48,785 nt of DNA from Polyangium sp. 15x6. Its GTDB lineage: Bacteria > Myxococcota_A > Polyangia > Polyangiales > Polyangiaceae. Where the stretch lies: assembly GCF_029960785.1 (NCBI RefSeq), contig NZ_JASBQE010000091.1:1-48785 (forward strand). The letters are read 5' to 3'. The translations under genes and the position numbers were made by a program. A model generated the notes under the pieces. The model saw only the letters and a list, made by a program, of their open reading frames with translations, searched no databases and had not been told where the DNA came from. This document shows positions 16,856 to 24,785 of the stretch, piece after piece (positions within the stretch are counted from its first letter, which is position 1; each line of letters starts with the position of its first letter).

Positions 16856-17512
16856 ATGTCCGAGGAAGGGATCGACGATCCGCGGAGCGTCCTGTCGCTC
16901 GCCGCGAACGAGCTCGGCGCGGGGCAATTCGAGGAGGCTCTCTCGCGCGTGAAGGCGCTCCAGCCGTCGCTTTCGGCCATACCCGACCTGCTCGCGCCCG
17001 CGCGCGCGCTCGAAGCGCGGGCCCTCGCGAGCCTCGGGCGCGGGGAGGAGGCGCTCGCGGTGCTGGATCAGGCGCAGAAGGACGCCGAGGCGGCGAACCT
17101 GCCCGCGCACGTCGATGGCCTCGGGCGGCTGCGGGCCGGGCTCGCGCAGGCGTTCGAGATGGAGCAGCTCGCGGCGATGTCGGCCGACGATCTGGACCGA
17201 CAAACCGAGGATCCGGCCCAGCGCGCCGTGCTTTATTCGAACAAGATCGTCGCGGCGCTCGCCGTGGGCGACGTCGAAGGCGCGCGCGAACTCCTGCCGC
17301 GCGCCCGCTTGGCCGCCGAGCAGGCCGAGGATCCGGCCGCGCTCCTGCCCGTCCTGCTCGCGACGACGCAGCTCTGCGTGGCGACGGACGACGTGAAGAC
17401 GGCGAAACGCGCGCTCGAAGCGGCCCGCAAGGTCGCCGAGTCGCACGAGCCGGACGCGATCCCGCTGATCGACGAAATGGCGGGGTATCTCTTGCGGGAT
17501 CCCGAAGCCTGA
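16856..17512 (+). CDS. helical repeat (TPR-like) protein
   Basis: 218 residues from the ATG at 16856; the open frame continues upstream but overlaps the lipoprotein gene in another frame. Alternating helices such as ALARAR/ALASLGRGEEALAVLDQAQKDAE follow TPR spacing, suggesting a soluble protein-binding scaffold. No catalytic motif. It follows the small lipoprotein gene by 20 bp. The end lies 8 bp from a strong hairpin at 17521-17547. Confidence 0.65.
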   Translation: MSEEGIDDPRSVLSLAANELGAGQFEEALSRVKALQPSLSAIPDLLAPARALEARALASLGRGEEALAVLDQAQKDAEAANLPAHVDGLGRLRAGLAQAFEMEQLAAMSADDLDRQTEDPAQRAVLYSNKIVAALAVGDVEGARELLPRARLAAEQAEDPAALLPVLLATTQLCVATDDVKTAKRALEAARKVAESHEPDAIPLIDEMAGYLLRDPEA

Positions 17513-17520
17513 TTCCCATA

Positions 17521-17547
17521 CCCCTCTCCCGCAGGACGGGAGAGGGG
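17521..17547. terminator. perfect 11-bp hairpin between convergent genes
   Basis: CCCCTCTCCCG (17521-17531) pairs completely with CGGGAGAGGGG (17537-17547) around a 5-nt loop. It lies between the ends of the helical repeat gene and the gamma-glutamyltransferase gene and could stop transcription from both sides. There is no immediate U-tract on either strand, so it may instead be a dispersed REP-like palindrome; a close relative is at 44262-44287. Confidence 0.6.
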
Positions 17548-17566
17548 CAGGGATGAGCGGTTTTTC

Positions 17567-19477
17567 CTATTTCGCCTCCACCACCATCGCGCTCCCGCCA
17601 TTGCGGCGCGCCGGCTCCGCCACGGCGGTCATCGTGCCATCGTCGTTCGAACGAATGGCCGTCGCCGCGCCGATGAGGCCCGCATCCGAAAACGCGTGCC
17701 CCTTGGCCTCTAGCGCCGTCGCCTCGGGCGAGCTCATGAACAGCGGCTCGGCGTTGCTCGTGGCGTTCGGCGCGTTTCGTTGCGACACGCGCGGCGCGGC
17801 CAGCGCCTCGTCGATCGGCATCTTGAAATCGAGGTGATTCACGAGGATCTGCATCACCGTCGTGATGATCGTCGCGCCGCCGGGCGAGCCGAGCGCGAGC
17901 ACGGGCGCGCCGTTCGAGAGCACGATCATCGGGCTCATGCTGCTGCGCGGCCGCTTGCCCGGCTCGAGCACGTTCGGGTGCGGCGTGTCCGGCGTGGCCG
18001 GGATGTTGAAATCGGTGAGCTCGTTGTTCAGCAGGAACCCGCGCCCCGGCACGACCATGCCATTGCCACCCTCGTATTCGATCGTGCAGGTGTACGAAAC
18101 CCAGTTCCCGAACGAATCCGCCACCGTGATGTGCGTCGTCTCCGGATCGAGATCGGCGGGTGATTCCCCGGCGTGAACCCAGGCCGGCGGCTTCGCCTTC
18201 GCGCCGCTCGGATCCGCCTGGTGCGCGAACGGATTGCCCGCGGGCTTGGCGTCGATGGAGGCCGTCGTCGCGTCGATGAGCGCCCGCCGCTCGGCCGTGT
18301 ACGCCGCCGACAGCATCCCTTCCACGGGCACGTTCACGTACTCGGGATCGCCCATGAAGGCATTTCGATCCGCATACGTGAGGCGGGAAGCTTCGAGCCA
18401 CAGATGCAAAAAGTCCGCTTTGCTCATCGAGGCCGGATCGAATCCCTCGAGCAGGTTCAGCGTCATGCCCGTGGTGAGCCCGCCGCTCGAAGGCAATCCG
18501 ACCCCGAGGATCGTGAGCCCGCGATAGGTCGTTTGCACCGCGGGGCGCACGCGCGCCTCGTACGCCGAGAGATCCGACAGGGCCATGAAGCCCGGGCGAG
18601 AGACGATCGTCGCGTCGCCCGTGAACGGCGGGTTCGTCACGGTCGTGACGATGTCCTTGCCGATGTCGCCGTCGTAAAACACCGCCGGACCACTCTTCGC
18701 GATGAGCTCGTACGTCGCGGCGAGGTCCGGGTTCGTGAAGATCGCTCCGACGGGGAAGGGATCACCGGCCGCGTTCAAGAAGAGCGCGCGCGTGCTCTGG
18801 ATCTGCCGGAACCGGTCGATGTTGCGCGTCGTCTGATCGAAGAACGTCGCGTCGACGTCGAAACCCTTCTTGGCCACGAAAATGGCGAGCTCGAGCGCGT
18901 CGGCGAGCGGGCGTTTTCCATATCGACGCAGCGCCTCGTCCCAGCCGCGCAGCGTCCCCGGCACGCCGACCGAGAGGCCACTCGTGAGCAGGTCGTTGAA
19001 TGCAATCGGCGCGCCGTTCTCGTAATACGCCGTGTGCTTCATTCCTTGCGGCGTCGTCTCGCGGTGGTCGATCACCACGGCCTGCTTCTTGTCGGCCAGC
19101 CACACGAGCATGAACCCGCCGCCGCCGATGCCGCACGAGAATGGATCGGTCACGCCGAGCATCGCGGCCGCGGCGACCGCCGCGTCGACCGCATTGCCGC
19201 CGGCTTTCAGCGCCTCGAGCGCGGCCCACGTCCCGCGATGGTCCACCGTCGCCGCGGCGCCGCCCTTTCCGACGGCGGTCGGCGCGAACATCGTGGGCGG
19301 CACCGGATCGGGCGGAGGCTCCGCGTCGGGCCCCGCGTCCATCGGCTCGGGCCCGGCGTCGTTTCCGCCGCCGCCGCCGCCCGCGTCCGGATTCGTGGTG
19401 GGAGGGGTCGGCTGCGAATCGAGCGAGCAGCCGAGGAGCGTGGCCGCAAGGAGAAGAGCGAGATTCGTGTGACGCAT
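17567..19477 (-). CDS. ggt: gamma-glutamyltransferase, lipoprotein form
   Basis: 636 residues. A type II signal peptide ends LLGC (Cys17), followed by a low-complexity Pro/Gly/Asp linker to about residue 60. The catalytic part has the GGT large-subunit features (KGGNAVDAAVAAA, GIGGGGFMLVW, DHRETTP) and the autoprocessing site PETTHITVAD, where Thr447 should become the N-terminal nucleophile of the small subunit. The GSPGGATIITTV oxyanion segment follows. It hydrolyses or transfers the gamma-glutamyl group of glutathione outside the cytoplasm. Lipid anchoring rather than a free periplasmic form is suggested by the lipobox. Confidence 0.92.
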   Translation of the reverse strand: MRHTNLALLLAATLLGCSLDSQPTPPTTNPDAGGGGGGNDAGPEPMDAGPDAEPPPDPVPPTMFAPTAVGKGGAAATVDHRGTWAALEALKAGGNAVDAAVAAAAMLGVTDPFSCGIGGGGFMLVWLADKKQAVVIDHRETTPQGMKHTAYYENGAPIAFNDLLTSGLSVGVPGTLRGWDEALRRYGKRPLADALELAIFVAKKGFDVDATFFDQTTRNIDRFRQIQSTRALFLNAAGDPFPVGAIFTNPDLAATYELIAKSGPAVFYDGDIGKDIVTTVTNPPFTGDATIVSRPGFMALSDLSAYEARVRPAVQTTYRGLTILGVGLPSSGGLTTGMTLNLLEGFDPASMSKADFLHLWLEASRLTYADRNAFMGDPEYVNVPVEGMLSAAYTAERRALIDATTASIDAKPAGNPFAHQADPSGAKAKPPAWVHAGESPADLDPETTHITVADSFGNWVSYTCTIEYEGGNGMVVPGRGFLLNNELTDFNIPATPDTPHPNVLEPGKRPRSSMSPMIVLSNGAPVLALGSPGGATIITTVMQILVNHLDFKMPIDEALAAPRVSQRNAPNATSNAEPLFMSSPEATALEAKGHAFSDAGLIGAATAIRSNDDGTMTAVAEPARRNGGSAMVVEAK

Positions 19478-19558
19478 GGCGTCGAGGAGAACACGGCCGC
19501 GACGACGAATCCATCGGGAAATGACGAATTGGCGCGCCGTCCAGGACGCGAGGTTCGG

Positions 19559-20428
19559 TCACGCCCCTTCGGAGAGCCGGCTCGCCAGCCGCACGTGGAG
19601 CGCGTGCCCCGCCTTGAACGCGAGGTAATGCGCTCGCGGCAGCGGATCCAGGAGCGAAAGATCTCCGATGAAATCCAGGAGCTTGTGGCGCGCGGGCTCA
19701 TCGTGGAAGCGCAGCGGCCCGTTCAGCCATTTGGCCTCGTCGCAGACGATGCCCGCATCGAGGCTCGCCCCCGCGAGCAGGCCCCGCGCCCGCATCGCCT
19801 CGACGTCGGAGACCACCCCGAACGTCCGCGCCGGCGCCACCTGCGTGAGGAATCGCTCGGGCGAGGCCACGAACGAGGCCCATTGCTCGCCGATCGGCGC
19901 CGCGTCGAACGCGATTCCACAGGAAAAACGTAATTCCGAGGAAGGGATCGCCGCGACGAACGCGTCGCCGCTCGAAGGCACCCAGATCGGCGCTTCCAGC
20001 ACCGTTTGCAGCCGCGGCGCGTACGCCGCCGAGAGCCCGACGCGCGCGATCGCCTCGGCCCACGGCAGCGCCGAACCGTCGAGGATCGGCACCTCGGGCC
20101 CCGTGAGCTCGATACACGCGTCGTCCACGCCCATCCCCGCGAGCGCGGCCAGCAAATGCTCCGGCGTGCGTACCTGCGCCTCGCCATTCGCGAGCGTCGT
20201 CGAGCGTGTCGTATCGACGACGAACGCCGCGCGGGCGCGGATCACGGGCTCGCCTGGCAGATCCTTCCGCACGAAGAAGCGCCCTTCGCCCGCCGCGACG
20301 GGGCGGATTCGCGCTTCCACGTGCTCGCCCGTGTGCAGGCCTCGCCCCGCGAGCACGACATCCTCGGCGACGGTTTTTCGCTTTTCGACCATTGTTCGTT
20401 CGTGGGGCTCGTGTCTTCGGCGCGTCAT
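19559..20428 (-). CDS. lpxC: UDP-3-O-acyl-N-acetylglucosamine deacetylase
   Basis: 289 residues from the ATG at 20428; a second ATG at residue 13 (20392) is equally possible. LpxC performs the first committed step of lipid A synthesis, removing the acetyl group with a zinc-bound water. Visible signatures: TVAEDVVLAGRGLHTG at the start, TPEHLLAALAGMGVDD carrying a zinc histidine, and HKLLDFIGDLSLL with the second metal-binding region. The length is slightly below that of E. coli LpxC. It stands alone, not in the usual cell-division cluster, with a lipid kinase gene diverging from it. Its presence implies lipid-A-bearing outer membrane. Confidence 0.92.
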   Translation of the reverse strand: MTRRRHEPHERTMVEKRKTVAEDVVLAGRGLHTGEHVEARIRPVAAGEGRFFVRKDLPGEPVIRARAAFVVDTTRSTTLANGEAQVRTPEHLLAALAGMGVDDACIELTGPEVPILDGSALPWAEAIARVGLSAAYAPRLQTVLEAPIWVPSSGDAFVAAIPSSELRFSCGIAFDAAPIGEQWASFVASPERFLTQVAPARTFGVVSDVEAMRARGLLAGASLDAGIVCDEAKWLNGPLRFHDEPARHKLLDFIGDLSLLDPLPRAHYLAFKAGHALHVRLASRLSEGA

Positions 20429-20537
20429 CGTCCACCGGCGGGAGGCGCGAAAAACATTTCGCGGCGCGCCCGAGAGTGGAGAACGAGGCCGGTTCGATCT
20501 TGTGGCGCGCGGTCATGTCGTGGCAAGGGTTAGGTCG

Positions 20538-21488
20538 ATGAAGCCGCTTCTCATCGTGAACCCCCAGTCGGCGGGAGGAAAGACGGGCGCGCTCTTCGAG
20601 AAGATGCGCGGTCCGATCGAGCGTCACCTCGGGAACGTCGACGTCGTGTTCACCGAACGTTCCCGGCACGCGGTCGACATCGCGCGAGAGGCGGCGAACG
20701 AGGGGCGGGAGATGGTGGTCTCCGTCGGCGGCGACGGCTCGATCCACGAGGTCGTCTGCGGGCTCATGGAGGCGCGCGACGCGGGCAAGAAGCTCCCGAA
20801 GTTCGGCATCATCGGCGCCGGCACCGGCGGCGACTACCGGCGCACGCTCGGCTTCGAGAACCGCCTCGATCGTTATTGCGAGGCCATCGCCGAGGGCAAG
20901 ACGCGCGCGGTGGACATCGGACGATTCTCCTACGCGACGCACACGGGCGAGCGGAAAAGTTCTTTCTTCGTGAACATCCTCTCCGTCGGCATGAGCGGGC
21001 TCGTCGATCAGCTCGTGGCCGAGTCGACGCGCACGCTCGGCGGCACGATGGCGTATTTCACGTCCTCGGTGAAAGGCCTCGCGCGGAGCGTCGTGGGCCG
21101 CGTCAAATGCACGATATGGCGGGAGGACGGCTCGCGCGAGGAGACGATCGAGACCCGCTGCATGGCGATCTGCAACGGCCGGTACTTCGGCAGCGGCATG
21201 CAGGTCGCGCCGATGGCGCACCCGGACGACGGGCTCTTCGACATCGTCGACCTCGGCGCCGCCTCGCGGCTGCGTTTTTTCATGGTCTCGTCGCGCATGT
21301 ACACCGGCACGCACGTGCACTCGCTCGACGTGAAGCACTACCGCTGCGAGCGCATCCAATTGGAACTTTTGAACGAGGACGTCGCCGATCGCTTCCTGCT
21401 CGACGTCGACGGCGAGCCGCTCGGTCGCTTGCCTTTGGAGATCGAGATGGTGCCCGGCGCCATCGAGGTCCTCGTCCCGAAACAATAA
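20538..21488 (+). CDS. YegS/DAGK-type lipid kinase
   Basis: 316 residues from the ATG at 20538. N-terminal catalytic domain with LLIVNPQSAGGK, the nucleotide loop VSVGGDGSIHEVV (usual form GGDGT) and GAGTGGDYRRTL (usual form GTxND), then the beta-sandwich domain ending in DVDGEPLGRLPLEIEMVPGAIEVL, typical of diacylglycerol or sphingosine kinase-like proteins. It would phosphorylate a membrane lipid head group using ATP. The lipid substrate is not decidable here. It diverges from lpxC, which may reflect shared envelope-lipid context. Confidence 0.88.
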   Translation: MKPLLIVNPQSAGGKTGALFEKMRGPIERHLGNVDVVFTERSRHAVDIAREAANEGREMVVSVGGDGSIHEVVCGLMEARDAGKKLPKFGIIGAGTGGDYRRTLGFENRLDRYCEAIAEGKTRAVDIGRFSYATHTGERKSSFFVNILSVGMSGLVDQLVAESTRTLGGTMAYFTSSVKGLARSVVGRVKCTIWREDGSREETIETRCMAICNGRYFGSGMQVAPMAHPDDGLFDIVDLGAASRLRFFMVSSRMYTGTHVHSLDVKHYRCERIQLELLNEDVADRFLLDVDGEPLGRLPLEIEMVPGAIEVLVPKQ

Positions 21489-21551
21489 TGCGCTGCGGCA
21501 TTGCGGAATGGGCTCGCGTCGCCCGCCATTCGATGTAGAATCGAACGTCCC

Positions 21552-22760
21552 ATGAGCCAAGACGGCGTCTCGAGCGGCGCGCGCTCCTCTGGACCGCGCT
21601 TTCTGGTCGTTGGATGCGGCGGTATCGGTGGCCTCGTGGCCGCGCACCTGTTCGCAGGTGGGCACGACGTCACGGCGCTGACCACGAATACACGGATCGC
21701 GGACGCGATCAATACGAAAGGCCTGCGCGTCCTCGGCGAGAACAGCCCCGGCACGGTGCGCGGGCGGGCGCTCACGGAGCTTTCGTCGGGCACCGAGCCG
21801 TACGATTACATCCTGCTCGCCACGCAGCCGCCACAGGTGGAAGAAGCCGCTCGTGGCGTATTGCCGTTCCTCGCGGAGACGGGCGCGATGGTGACGTTCC
21901 AGAACGGCCTCTGCGAGCCACGCCTCGCGCGGATCGCGGGCCCGGACCGCGTGCTCGGCGGCGTCGTCGCGTGGGGCGCGTCGATGGTCGAGCCCGGCGT
22001 GTACGAACGCACGTCGCCCGGGGGATTCGTCCTCGGACGCATGGACGGGCAGCCGGACGACAGGCTGTATCCGCTGGCGAAGGCGCTCTCCTCCATCGGC
22101 GAGACGATCATCACGGACAACCTCGCCGGCGCGCGCTGGTCGAAGCTCGCGATCAACTGCGCGATCAGCTCGCTCGGCGCGCTCGGCGGCGACAGGCTCG
22201 GCGCGCTCTTGCGCCATCGCTTCATCCGGCGGCTCACGCTGGAAATCATGACCGAGGTCGTGCTCGTGGCGCGCGCCTCGGGCGTGAAGCTGCAAAAGGT
22301 CTCGGGCACGCTCGATCTCGACTGGATCGCGCTCTCCGACGCCGATCGGATGGCCGTCGCCTCGCCCTCGCTCTTCGCGAAGCACGCCATTTTGCTCGCG
22401 GTGGGCACGCGCTTCCGCAAGATGCGCTCGTCGATGCTCGCCGCGATCGAGCGCGGCCGGCCGCCCGCCGTGGATTTCTTGAACGGTGAAATCACGAGCC
22501 GCGGCCTCTCGCTCGGCATCGCGACGCCCATCAATGCGGCCATCCAGGCCGAGGTGCACGCGCTCGCCGCGAACAAGACGCCGCCGTCGCTCGGGCTTTG
22601 CCGCGCGCTTTACGAGCGGACGCGTTCGCTCGTGAATGCGCCGTTCTCGATCCCGCCGCCCCCCGCGGAGGCGGATCCGGCCGCGCTCGACCCGGAGATC
22701 CCGCCGCCGCCCCGCAAGGCGACGGCGTCTCGTATCTCTTCCTCGTCGCTCGAACTATGA
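21552..22760 (+). CDS. ketopantoate reductase family (ApbA/PanE-like) protein
   Basis: 402 residues from the ATG at 21552. The NADPH-binding loop VVGCGGIGG, an FQNGL segment carrying the conserved Asn, and RWSKLAINCAISSLGAL with the catalytic Lys follow ApbA/PanE. The enzyme reduces a 2-keto acid; in pantothenate synthesis this is ketopantoate. At 402 residues it is about 100 longer than E. coli PanE, and the extra C-terminus (from about residue 350) is proline-rich and probably disordered, so the real substrate may differ. The last 6 bp overlap the convergent M49 peptidase gene. Confidence 0.85.
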   Translation: MSQDGVSSGARSSGPRFLVVGCGGIGGLVAAHLFAGGHDVTALTTNTRIADAINTKGLRVLGENSPGTVRGRALTELSSGTEPYDYILLATQPPQVEEAARGVLPFLAETGAMVTFQNGLCEPRLARIAGPDRVLGGVVAWGASMVEPGVYERTSPGGFVLGRMDGQPDDRLYPLAKALSSIGETIITDNLAGARWSKLAINCAISSLGALGGDRLGALLRHRFIRRLTLEIMTEVVLVARASGVKLQKVSGTLDLDWIALSDADRMAVASPSLFAKHAILLAVGTRFRKMRSSMLAAIERGRPPAVDFLNGEITSRGLSLGIATPINAAIQAEVHALAANKTPPSLGLCRALYERTRSLVNAPFSIPPPPAEADPAALDPEIPPPPRKATASRISSSSLEL

Positions 22761-24353
22761 CGTGACGCCGAGCAGACGCTCGGCGGCCGGATAGATCGGA
22801 CGGATATCCACGGGGATATCCCCGAGCTTGCCGAGCGCGCGCGCGAGCGGCTCGCTCATCACGCCGTATTTCGACAGCATCGCCCGCGCGCCTTCCTTGT
22901 CGCCGCGGGCCTGCACGAGGAGGATCTCGCCGAGCAGCGCCCGGATCGCGCCGGGCATCTTTTCGTGATCGATCGAGAAGGGCCCGCTCGACGTATCTTC
23001 GCGGATCACGCCTTTCTCCATCAGCCAGTGGAGCTGCAGCGCCGTCCCTTTGCCGTGTGCCTCCTCGATGCCGAAGCGCGTCGCGCGGAACATGCCGGCG
23101 AGGAACGTGGAGAAGAGCGCGGAGCGCCCCTCCGCGGCCAGGACCCCGCGATCCATCAAAAAGAGGATGTTGTAGATCCCCATCACGTCCGCCTTCGCCT
23201 CCTCGAACGGCGAATGCAGCTCCTCGAGCCGCAGCCGCACCTCGGCCTTTGTCCCGTCCACGACGATCCGGCCCGGCCCGAGGCCGTGCGACAGCTCGTG
23301 CAAAAGCGTGTGATGGAAGAACGCGTCCGCCGAGAGGCGCGCGAGCTCCTCGGCCGCGAGGACCCGCGCCGCGATCGGCTTCAGGATCCCCTCGAATTTG
23401 GCCTTCATCACGTTGCGGAGCAAAACGTTCTTGCTGCCCTTCGCCTCGCGCACCCGCTCGTCGTTGGGCAGGTTGAACGCGAGCGTCTGCACGCCCGCCC
23501 TCGTATCGCCGGCCGAATACACGAGGTCGGCCACGCGAATCGGCGAATCGGTGCCGCGGTTCGGGTTCTTGTGCTCGTCCGGGATCGGGAGGTTTTGCTC
23601 CATCGCCGGAAGCTCCGACTTCAATCGCGCGAGCGTGCTGCTCGCCGACGGATCGATCACGGTCACGAACGAGGTGAACGCGGCCTTGTACCCGAAGAGC
23701 CGATCTTCGTAGGTCTCGTACGGGCCGATCGTGACCTCCACGCGGCTCTCCATGTCCATCCAGGCGAGGTCACTCTCGTAATACTCGTCCGCCCCGAGCG
23801 CCTTCACCACGGCGCCGAGATACCGCGCGAGCCCCGCGTCCTTCGTCGCCGCCGCGGCCTTTCCGAGCTCCGCGACCACGGGCTCGAGAAGCGACCGGAA
23901 CGCCGTCGAATACGGGATCGTGACGAGCCCTTTTTCTCCGCGCCGGACGAGCGTGTAGAGGCTCCGGAGCGCGTCGGCCTCGGCCGGATGCGCGGCGATC
24001 CACGCCTCGAACTCGTCCTTCGTCATGTCGACCGGGTAATACCCCGCGCCCGGCGGCCGGAGCATTCCACCCACGAACGGCTCCTGATCGAGCCGATCCC
24101 AGGGCCCGGCCGAGAGGTCGAAATACGAGAGCGCGTCCTTCGCGAGCGGCGACGACTCCTTCGTGAGCTCCGCGCGCATCTCCGGCGCCTTCGCGAACGA
24201 TTGCCGCAGGAAGATCGCGTCGATCGGCAGGGACGCGCGGACGAGGTGCAGGAGGACCTCGCGCTCGTCCGGCGCGAGCGCGTCGAGGTCGGCGTCGATG
24301 GGCGTGGGTACGAAGCGCGCGAGGCGCGCCGAAACGTCGGGCAGGATGTGCAT
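22755..24353 (-). CDS. M49 (dipeptidyl-peptidase III-like) metallopeptidase
   Basis: 532 residues from the ATG at 24353. Zinc site HELSH at residues 352-356, followed by GLGPGR and, about 30 residues on, EEAKAD (384-389) carrying the third ligand glutamate, the arrangement of bacterial M49-type peptidases. The N-terminal half is the helical and beta region typical of the family, including PNRGTDSPIRVADLVYSAGDTRAG. It should cleave short peptides, but DPP III activity itself is not certain. The region just upstream reads like coding sequence in another frame (24354-24487), so the true N-terminus is doubtful. Confidence 0.82.
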   Translation of the reverse strand: MHILPDVSARLARFVPTPIDADLDALAPDEREVLLHLVRASLPIDAIFLRQSFAKAPEMRAELTKESSPLAKDALSYFDLSAGPWDRLDQEPFVGGMLRPPGAGYYPVDMTKDEFEAWIAAHPAEADALRSLYTLVRRGEKGLVTIPYSTAFRSLLEPVVAELGKAAAATKDAGLARYLGAVVKALGADEYYESDLAWMDMESRVEVTIGPYETYEDRLFGYKAAFTSFVTVIDPSASSTLARLKSELPAMEQNLPIPDEHKNPNRGTDSPIRVADLVYSAGDTRAGVQTLAFNLPNDERVREAKGSKNVLLRNVMKAKFEGILKPIAARVLAAEELARLSADAFFHHTLLHELSHGLGPGRIVVDGTKAEVRLRLEELHSPFEEAKADVMGIYNILFLMDRGVLAAEGRSALFSTFLAGMFRATRFGIEEAHGKGTALQLHWLMEKGVIREDTSSGPFSIDHEKMPGAIRALLGEILLVQARGDKEGARAMLSKYGVMSEPLARALGKLGDIPVDIRPIYPAAERLLGVTS

Positions 24354-24487
24354 GGCTCCGGCGGGGAGATGTAGTCGGAGCAAGAGGCCTTGGCGAGGTC
24401 CATCCTCGCGTGCTGGATCTCGGCCTCGCACTCCGGCCCGATCGAGCTCGCCTCCTCGTAATGGTCCCCGACCACCTGGCGCGGCAT
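24354..24487 (-). other. coding-like segment in a different frame just upstream of the M49 gene
   Basis: From the ATG at 24487 about 45 codons read with strong GC third-position bias and plausible protein composition, up to the M49 start codon, after which this frame becomes a shadow of the peptidase. An in-frame stop lies upstream, and no good ribosome binding site is seen. It may be the true N-terminus of the peptidase separated by a one-base frameshift (mutation or sequencing error) or an unrelated small gene. Confidence 0.4.
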
Positions 24488-24554
24488 TCGTCCCGGCCGT
24501 GTTTTCGCCGCGCGTCAAAATGGGCGACGCCGCGGCGCGTTCATCTCTCGGTCA

Positions 24555-24701
24555 TTAACGCGACCACTGCGACGGCTGCTGATTGTTTTGCCGCGCCGCG
24601 CAGCCGCAGCCCGGATCGGCTGCGGGAGGCCGTGCCCGCTGCGAGGAGCAGCCTGCGACGAGGGCCGAGAGCGCGACGAGAGCGAGGAGGAAGTGGCGCA
24701 T
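24555..24701 (-). CDS. 48-residue lipoprotein
   Basis: 48 residues from the ATG at 24701, hidden at the end of a much longer antisense open frame. It begins with a textbook type II signal peptide: basic start, leucine-rich core and lipobox LVAGC with Cys18. The mature 31-residue tail is Pro/Ala-rich with a CGC motif and Gln/Asn-rich end. The product would be a tiny lipid-anchored peptide. It precedes the M49 peptidase on the same strand by about 200 bp. No family recognised. Confidence 0.55.
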   Translation of the reverse strand: MRHFLLALVALSALVAGCSSQRARPPAADPGCGCAARQNNQQPSQWSR

Positions 24702-24785
24702 GCCCGCATCGTTTCCGAGCCGATGCGGCAGGTCAAGCGCCCGCGCTTTTCTCGGGGTGCGCTTCGGCGATAGCCTGCGTTGCGC

